From Cymbomonas tetramitiformis (lineage: Eukaryota > Chlorophyta > Pyramimonadophyceae > Pyramimonadales > Pyramimonadaceae): a stretch of DNA of 64,000 bases. A program made the position numbers and the translations under genes. Below are positions 52,701-61,700 of this stretch, one piece after another; positions within the stretch are counted from its first letter, which is position 1, and every line of letters starts with the position of its first letter. The notes beneath the pieces were generated by a model. The model did not search any database. It worked only from the letters and a program-made list of their open reading frames with translations, and was not told the origin of the DNA. The DNA is taken from positions 1 through 64,000 of the forward strand of contig LGRX02035220.1 of NCBI GenBank assembly GCA_001247695.2, written 5' to 3'.

Positions 52701-55700
52701 AAACCAAGTGCAAGGCCGAAGGGGGCCACTTGAGCACAGAGCAAAGGCAGATGGGGAGTGCGGTGCGGCGTGAGATGGGAGTAGGCAGTCCATGCCTGAA
52801 GAGAACGAGACGTACAGGTGAGCACTGGCACACGAATATCAAGGCGTGCAAGAAGCAACCCGATTGAGAATAAAACCTGCACGGACTTCTGAGTTTCCAG
52901 TGAGCATGACCACTTCAGTGGTCATATTTCTGAGTTTCCGTCCACGACGAGTAACTCTGAGCTATACTTGTCTTTACAAGGCTACTTGTCGAAAGCTAGA
53001 AATGAGGGAAATTAATTTAATTGGTACAATATTTGCATTGACAATACTGACCAAACTTACTTTGATGTATTTATATGCAGGTAGAGGTTGAACCAGCGGT
53101 ACCAGGAACGCTGGAGAAAGAATGGTGACGGCAATTCGAGCAACTTTCCGGTCACGCTCGTGTTCTCGTTTGGTCAGTATTGTCAATACAAATATTGTAC
53201 CAATAATTAGACTATTTTGCCCAGTTTCTAGCTTTCGACAAGTAGCCTCGTAAAGACAAATCTAGAAAAAAGCTGCTCACCATGGATGGCAACTCGGAAC
53301 CATGACCACTGAAGTTGGCCATGAGCATGGTCGCTGCAGAGGGGCTAGCCCCATCACGAAAGGTGAAGTATCATCACTGCCGGGGGAGTGTCGACTCAAG
53401 AGGAAGCCAATATGGCCTAAGAGCTTCCCGGCAGGCGACTCCGTGGAGGGCAGGCGATCACCTCCGCATTGGTGGAGGACCCCCAGGTCACCGTGATGAG
53501 GAAGCCGGAGTCCATACCCTGCACAGCGTAGTCTGCGCCAATCCCGCCGAGGTACACCAGAACCTCGTAGGTTCCCTCCTCCGTCAGCTCGGGCAAGGTG
53601 ATGGAGTAAGTGCCATCCAGGTTGTTCACAGCTTCGACCCTCGTCTGCCCCCAGCCCCAGGGCCGATCCACGCGCCCCTTAGACCCCTCGCCCCCTGCTG
53701 TCTTGAGCCCCGCCACGAGTTGCCGCACCGCCTCCACTTTGACCCTCTCAGCATTCGAGCCCCGCTATGCGCGCTGCGACCTGCCTCTAGATCTGACTGC
53801 ATCGAACCGCTTCGGAGCGCCGTCGTCCAGCCGCAATCCAACGGCTCACCCAGCAAAGCTCGGGCAGTTGCGCACATCTCACGGTCCGCAAAGACCGTGA
53901 GATGTGGTTGGGCATCGCATGGCTGAGCCGGTGGCTGGGGGCTTGACTCAAAGGCAGAAGCACACCCACTTCCGAATCCTTTTGGCTCAAGCACGCAGCA
54001 CACAAATCAGAACCTGTGGGTGGCTCCCTCATCCTCGCACTGCCAACAATACCATAGAGCCAGCTATGGATCCCAAGTGGGGCTAGAGGGGGTTTTTGAG
54101 ATTCAACGTGGGACCAGGAGGTTTCTTTTTGGGTGGGGACGGGGTTGGGGGTTCACATCTTCAACGTCGGTCGCTAGCTGGTTTCTGAAGGCTGCAATGC
54201 AGCCGCCACTCGGGTTATACGTCATCCGATTCTTGTACTCATCGTACAGCACCACGTGGAACTCCGTGGACTCCCCCGCCGCCACCTGTCACATGCCAAG
54301 TCAATCGTCCGTGCCGCTAACGCGTTTCCAGGACAATAAACTCATTTTGACGAAGCGCTATAACGGAGAGCGGGGTGAGATTTTTGAAGGTCGAAGTCAA
54401 CTCTCGAGTCTATCGCGCATTCTACGTTGAAAAGCGCGCACACGCTGAAGAGCGCCGCGTGAAGGACACGCTGGGGGGCGCCATCGGGACGAGTCCGGGT
54501 GAAATCCTGTGTCCTTCGTTGCGTCCACACGCCCGTCTGCATCAATACACACTCGGCTGCGTGGGGCGCAGGGGCATGCGACACGTAGGCGGAGGCCATG
54601 CGCACCGCATGCCCGGGGCACTGCTCCCCGTCAAAGCATTGCAAGGTGCCTGCAGCCCCACTCGGGCCCTCGAACACCTGCGCTCCCACAACCGCACCCT
54701 TCAGGGATGCCACCCGCACCCGCGCTCCACAACCACACTCACACAGCGTCTTGATCTCGGTCGTGGGATGTGGGATGTGGCCGTTTTGCCACCGTTGATT
54801 GTCCCCGCCACTGCTCACCACAGGTGCTCACCAAGGAGAGATGCGCACCTTGCTGGCCAAAGGAGACACGTCCGGCACGCTGTAGCTGGTGACGCTGTCG
54901 AGCACCACAGCTTTCTCGACACCCACGCCTGCAGTGGAAAAGCTGGAGGCGGCGCTGAGGCTTTGTGCGAACCCAGGGTCCTCCATGAGCGTCCCCGCGG
55001 CGGTCACCTCCTCCGCATCGTTCATGGTCTGGGCCACCACGTTGTACGTCACGTTTACCAGTGTCTCAGCCTGGGAGCCCCATCCCCCACCCGCCAAACG
55101 CCAAACACCAAACACCACGGATGATGCCCAGGAGAAGATGGCCGGCGCCATACCAATCCATTCGCCAGGCGCACGTTCCGCGTGTCTGGCCACCACAGTG
55201 CGCCAGTGCCACGTGTCTGGCCACCGCAGTGCGCACGTGCCGCGTGTCTGGCCACCGCAGTGCGCACGTGCCGCATGTCGGGACACCGCGGCGCGTGCGA
55301 GGCGCGTGGTACCTGCAGGCGGCGACGGCGGAGCCCTTCGTCCGTCACGCTCAGGATCACCACAAGATCCTCCGATACACCCAGAGTCTCTGTGAGCGCC
55401 GACGTGGCGAGGACCTCCACCGCGGCCTCGTCTGTTTGCTGCAGATCCAGCCGCAGCAGCATTGACCCCGACACCGTGGGCGGCACTGTGTTGTAGTACA
55501 GCATGAAGCCTGCGACCCCCAACGCGCGCCGCTCAGGGGGGCCACGCAAAGAGCCTTTGGGGCACAGCCGAGGTGACGAGGCGCCGCTCAGGGGATGTGG
55601 AGCGACAGCATCGAACAGGACACCAATCATGCAAATCAGGAACAGCCGCCTCGAGCAATGTGCCAGTCTGTTGTGGGATGCGGGTGCCGCGCCCCGCATC

Positions 55701-58700
55701 CCACAACCCGCACCCTCCTGCCCTGTTCATACCGGAAGACGCCAGCTCCAAACCGTTGACGCAGATGCGGAGGGACCAGGTGCCGATGATGTTGCAGGTG
55801 GCCATTAGGTACGCGGTGCTGCTGTCCTGAAGGATGAGCGAGCAGGAGGCATCAGCCTGCACCTCGTCGTCCTCGAAAACACAGCTGATGGACGTAGTTT
55901 CGGAGGCATCGTACACCCGGTTACTGTACCAGTCTCGGAACTCGATCTGCAGAAGCGCGCTGTCTGCAGGGAGGATGGTCTCCCCGCACACCTGACAGCC
56001 ATGACACCAAGACCACCCGGCCACCCCAAAAGTGGTCTGAGTCGCCACCAGAACCGCACCGCTTCCTGAGGCAGCTCCCACACGAGTCACGCCTTGGCAC
56101 CCGTCCCCCATCTCATGTGTCACCCGCGCCACTGCTCATCCCCATCTCATGCGTCACCCGCGCCGCTGCTCATCCCCCCATCTCATGCGTCACCCGCGCC
56201 GCTACGCATCCGCCCATCTCATGCGTCACCCGCCGCTGATCATCCCATCTCATGTCACCCGCGCCGCTGATCATCCCCATCGCATGCGTCACCAGCGCCG
56301 CTACTCATCCCCCATCTCATCGTCACCGCTCGCCGCTGATCATCCGCCCATCTCATGCGTCACCCGCGCCGCTACGCATCCCCCCATCTCATGTGTCACC
56401 CGAGGGACGAGCGGAGCAGCTGCATCGCGGGAACACAAAGGTCGGATCCGCTCCGCTCACATGAAACAGCATCTGCGAGCATCATGACTCTAAAACGCGC
56501 GGTTCAGGAGCAAGAAGCCAAGAACATGGGCAGAGCGCCCGAGCACATTCGGCCCTAGACTAGATCGCTCACTGTTGACCCGCGGCAGCGCGAGGGGGCA
56601 GAGCTGGCACCTGGTCCTGCTCGCAAGTCGCCAGGTCGTCCCCGGAGCGAGCCACGGTGCAGCCGGTAGCAAACAGCGAGGAGGGCTCCACCTCGAGGGC
56701 CACCGGGCTGTTCCCCGCAGGGAGGCCGTCCACCAGAACATCCATGTTGTAGACCCCGGAGTTATACATGCGGAAACTTATCTCCCACTCGGACGCGGAC
56801 GTGGTCGCTGTCGCATCCTCCGGCGACGACGTGAAGGTCGTGGAGTATGCTACAACCGGGGGAGACACTCCCGAGGTGAGCCGGTTGCCGTAGACGTCAC
56901 AGACGGCGACGGTGACGATGGCGTACACACTTACCTCGACCATGTCGCCGCACGGAGAGCCGGAGGCACAGGCGGTGGTGCCCCCGTCGCGGGAGGCGTA
57001 GGAGGTAGCGGCGGCAGCGGCGGCAGACTGCACCTCCAACATGAGCTGCTCCAGCACCACGGCAGACCCTAGTGCCACTCTGCGCCACCCCGATGACCGA
57101 ATGCCCAGTCAGGCAGAAACAGTCGGGAGGGCTTGAAGCCGCGGCAGCATGCGCTTGCACCGGTCACATCAGACGGAGCAACGCAGAGGACAGACGCTTC
57201 GGAGAGAAGGGGACAGAGGGGCCTCGGGGGGGCACGAGGTAATCTGAGGAGGGGAGCACAGGGATCGGGGATGGGCGGGGGAACAGAGGGGTCTGAGGGG
57301 GGAAACTAACGGGGTCGTGCAAGAAATAAACTGAAGGAGCGCTCAGTGTTTCACTCACCAGCATCGGCGAGAGGGGGAAACAAACGGGGTGGTGCAATAA
57401 ACTGAAGGAGCGCTCAGTGTTTCACTCCCAGCATCGGGGGAAACAAACGGGTCGTGCAAGAAACACACGGAAGGAGCGCTCAGTGTTTCACTCGCCAGCA
57501 TCGGCGAGGAGGGGGAAACAAACGGGATCGTGCAAGAAATAAACTGAAGGAGCGCTCAGTGTTTCACTCGCCAGCATCGGCGAGAGGGGGGAAACAAACG
57601 GGGTCGTGCAAGAAACACACGGAAGGAGCGCTCCATATTTCACTCGCCAGCATCGGCGAGAATGTGAGCGCACTATACCCCCCAACATAATAATCCCAAG
57701 AGGGGAGGTCTGAAACACAATGCATCCGCAAGCGTAGATCTCGACAGCCGAAAATGCAATGGGCAGCTAGAAGCCATGTTGAGCAGCAGCAGGCTGGGCC
57801 AGGGCTAGGCGCTAAGTACAGCGGTGCGCTCCCTCTCTCTGAGCGGCAGCACCTGCAGGAATAGGAGTCCGCCCACGTGATGGGGCGCGCGATGCTGTAG
57901 CGGCCATTCTCCAGGTCGGTCGCGGCCACCTCCGAGGAGGACACCGCGGGTGACTCCGGCGTGAGGTACAAGGAGACCCGGGAGCCGCCTACGAGCAATG
58001 AGTTATTGTGGGCATCCTTGGTCAACACCTCCAGCACAAGCTCCTGCCCCGCTTCGACGGGCGCGCCATACTCGCATGTTGTGGCGCCCGGCTCGCATGC
58101 CGCCCCGGTGGCGGTGTTCACCACCACGCTCATGGGACCCACGGGAGGCCCGGCGACCACGTCTATGGTGAGGTTCCGGATCGTGGTGGTAGCCACGGTG
58201 GCGGCGTCCGCGTTCTGCCGCAGCGCACACGCCACGTGCCTTCTCCCAGCGCTCAAGTACCGCATGCTGAAGGTGTAGTATGTCACATCTTCGCCCTTGG
58301 TCAGCTCCTCACCGTCCACCAAGACGGCATCTTCGCCCATCTGGGTCACCTGAGGCCCCCAGGGGTGCGGCACGTCAGCGGCATCCCCGGCGCTCCTCGT
58401 GTGCACGGCGCGGAACTCCTCGAAAGGCGAAGAAGGTCGCCCTGCACGCTCCACATGCCGTTGGATTGCGCGGCGCAGCTAGGTGGCGATCCCTCGGTGG
58501 AGATTCAGCAGTCTCCGGACAAAGGCAAAGAAGGCCCGGATGGGGCTACCGTGACCCCTCAGCCAGATCGCGCCGTGCCTCCAGGTTTCTCCCCTCATCC
58601 CCCTTCCTAGATGCGGGCAGGCGATTGTACAAGAAGCCTTCGACCGGCGCGAGTCCCGTCGAAGCTCCGTGTCTGCTGCAGGCACTTGCGCAGCTCGGGT

Positions 58701-61700
58701 GAGCTTCACAGTGATTCCCGCCATCCGCGGTGCTCTAGACCAGGCCCTGGACAAGAGGCGGCGATCCAACTCAATCAATGGATGCTCTACCGTCATATCA
58801 GCCAGTGGTTGTTATACCTTCAGATCAGCCAATGGCTGTTATACCGTCAGATCAGCCCATGGTTGTTATACCTTGTGATGCCCCGGATCCTCTCAACAAC
58901 AGATTTCCGGAGTGAACTGTGAACTGTACTATCTTCAGCTCCACCGCTGGTGGTGGTGGTGGGGTAAGGTATTCCTCACCATCGCTGTCCCCGTCGATCT
59001 CAATGGTCTTGCGGTATTTGAACCAGACAGCTGGTTCACCATACTCAGCTATGAATGCTGCTGGCAGAGGTTTGGTCATGGGCTGAATTGCATCCAGGGT
59101 TCGAATAGAACCCTAGATATCAGCATTGTTCCCCTCCCTGTCGCACCGATTCGCCACAGCAAGCCAATAAAGGCTGGTGGTGCGGACTCTATGACCATGT
59201 CGAAGTTGGACAAACCTACACGATCGACTTCGGCAACACCAGCTTTTATGGGTGCGACAGGGAATCGGTGCGACAGGGAGGGGAACAATGCTGATATCCA
59301 GGGTTCTATTCGAACCCTGGATGCAATTCAGCCCATGACCAAACCTCTGCCAGCAGCATTCATAGCTGAGTATGGTGAACCAGCTGTCTGGTTCAAATAC
59401 CGCAAGACCATTGAGATCGACGGTGACAGCGATGGTGAGGAATACCTTACCCCACCACCACCACCACCACCACCACCACCAGCTTCAACCTAATTGGGTC
59501 TTGGGCCTGAGTGGACCATCCAGTGCCACGTGATCCAGCCGCCCGATCTCTTCTTGATCCCAAATGCGCTTGTACCACTGGCGCCTGGCGAGCTCGTGCT
59601 CAAGGACAATTAGACCCCGGGCGTGTCAAGAGCCAAACCGGCTGCTGCCGGGATCCTCAACCTCCCGCGCAAGATCTCACAATCCCCAAGGTGTCCCCGA
59701 GCCAGAGTCGAGGCCCCGCATGACTCTCCATGCTAACTTGCCAACTATTGCCTCCGCGGAGAAAGATATCCTATCCCCGCATCGCCGGTGTTGCTTGAGG
59801 CCCTCCCAACACCAACAGCATCAGCATCGCTTGAAGCCTGGAGCCCATTGGAATTTACAATGCCGCGCGGATCACACAGGGCGCCACGTGGATCGCACAG
59901 CACAGCCCATCGGCTGCCACGTGGATTGCACGGCACATTCCACCGGGTGCCACGTGGATTGCACAGTACAGTCTGCCGGGTGCCACGTGGATCGCACGGT
60001 ACAGTCCCCCGGGCGCCACGTGAATCTCGGTGGCAAATGAATTCACTCGCACTGTCAGCAGGAAGGACGGGAGACGGACGGGGAGTTGCACGCTGAGGGC
60101 GAGGAGGGCACAGCGGAGTCTGAGGAGGCCTTCGGCCAGGGTGGGCGATGGAGAGAGACGCTGCTTACCAAGTTTCCAAACTGGTCGCGCAGCACCACCC
60201 GGAAGCTGACCGCTTTGCCGGCTTCCGCCTCCTGGCACACCTCACCCCCGCCGGAGCTGCAACCGAAGACGGCCGACTGCGTGGCGTCGGCGCGCGCGGC
60301 GAAAATGTCGAAGCCGAAGTCGTATCCTTGGCCGCCGGCCACAGCAACGTGCACCGTGTACATTCCCGGCACCGTATGGTTCAGTTGGAAAGAGTACAAC
60401 CCAGAGCCGCCGAGGGTGGCAACACCAGGGGCATTCGCCAGGCCCTCGTAAGTGGCCACCACACTGTAGGTGACACCGCCGCTGTCCGTGCTGTCCGTAG
60501 TTTGCGCGTAGAGCGTGACCACGTATCCAGCAGGGTACCATCCGCTGCCGTACTCGGACCACTGGCAATACCCCCCCTCCCCCACACCCCCTGGAGTCAC
60601 CGACTACTCCTGACAGCGGGTGCCAGATTCCGAGGGCATCCCGAGGGCGGTGGTGCAAGCGTCCGGCCGGGATAGCGTGGTGAAGAGCCAGAAGCCATGA
60701 TGGATGGCAGCGCGGCAGAAGGAGCCTCGGGCCCGGTTGCGCCGTGACTCGGGTGGCGAAGGGGGGTGTGACACGAGAACGGTGGAAGGCTCACTGCTAC
60801 GCATTCTCGCCGGCTGGCGGTGCTATTGCTACGGGTCGGGCACGGAGTGCATGCGGCGGCGCCGCCGGAGCTGAAGGATCCCTCGGGACACAGTCCGCAA
60901 CCGTCCCTCGAGGCGGTGCTGGTGTTTGCGGAGTAGGTCCCGGCAGGGCACAGCTGGCAGCTGGATGAGTCCCAGTCTGCGGAGTAGGTTCCCTGCAGTC
61001 CGCCTCGCACCCCCACCAGCCCCCATCACACCCTGCCCCTCCTCCCACGATCCCCCGAGACCCAGGTCATCTTGACCTTCTGTTCAGGCCCCCTTCCACC
61101 TCATCGTCCTACTTCACCTTATCCGGTGTTGCATCTAGGGCGCTCCCAGCTCCGCTCCCGGCATTCCTCCTTTTCACCCCCTTACGGCGCCATGCTTTCA
61201 ACATAAACTATTCAGCGCAGATTCCTGGAGCTCCGCAGCGCTTTCTCTGCTGCTCCACTCCCCATCTCGGCTAAGGCGGTGCACCTCCTGTCCCATTGGA
61301 TGCCAGCAGCCAATATCCCGTACTGTAGACCGGACCCATTAGGATGGACCGTCCAATGTTTTTACATCGGAAGGTCTGAATAGATTCCTTGGGAGCGTCG
61401 ATGGTATTTTATCGTATTTTGTAAGTATTTGGTACCTTGTGTCGTATCTTGATCTCTGGAATCGGCACTGTCAGATTCAGATAATTACCTCTGTTAAGAA
61501 TGAACGGTTTATCCTAATGGGTCCGGTCTACTGTACTAGAAACTTAATATCGGAATACCAGCGCAACTGTGGGACCGGGAGACAGGCGGGATGGAGAGCC
61601 ATGGGCTGCATCGCGGGCCGCCACCAGGACGCACTGTTGGGCATGCCTCACAGCTATACTCCCCAGAGGTGTCCCCGCCGACTCGCCGGGTGCCAGGTTC

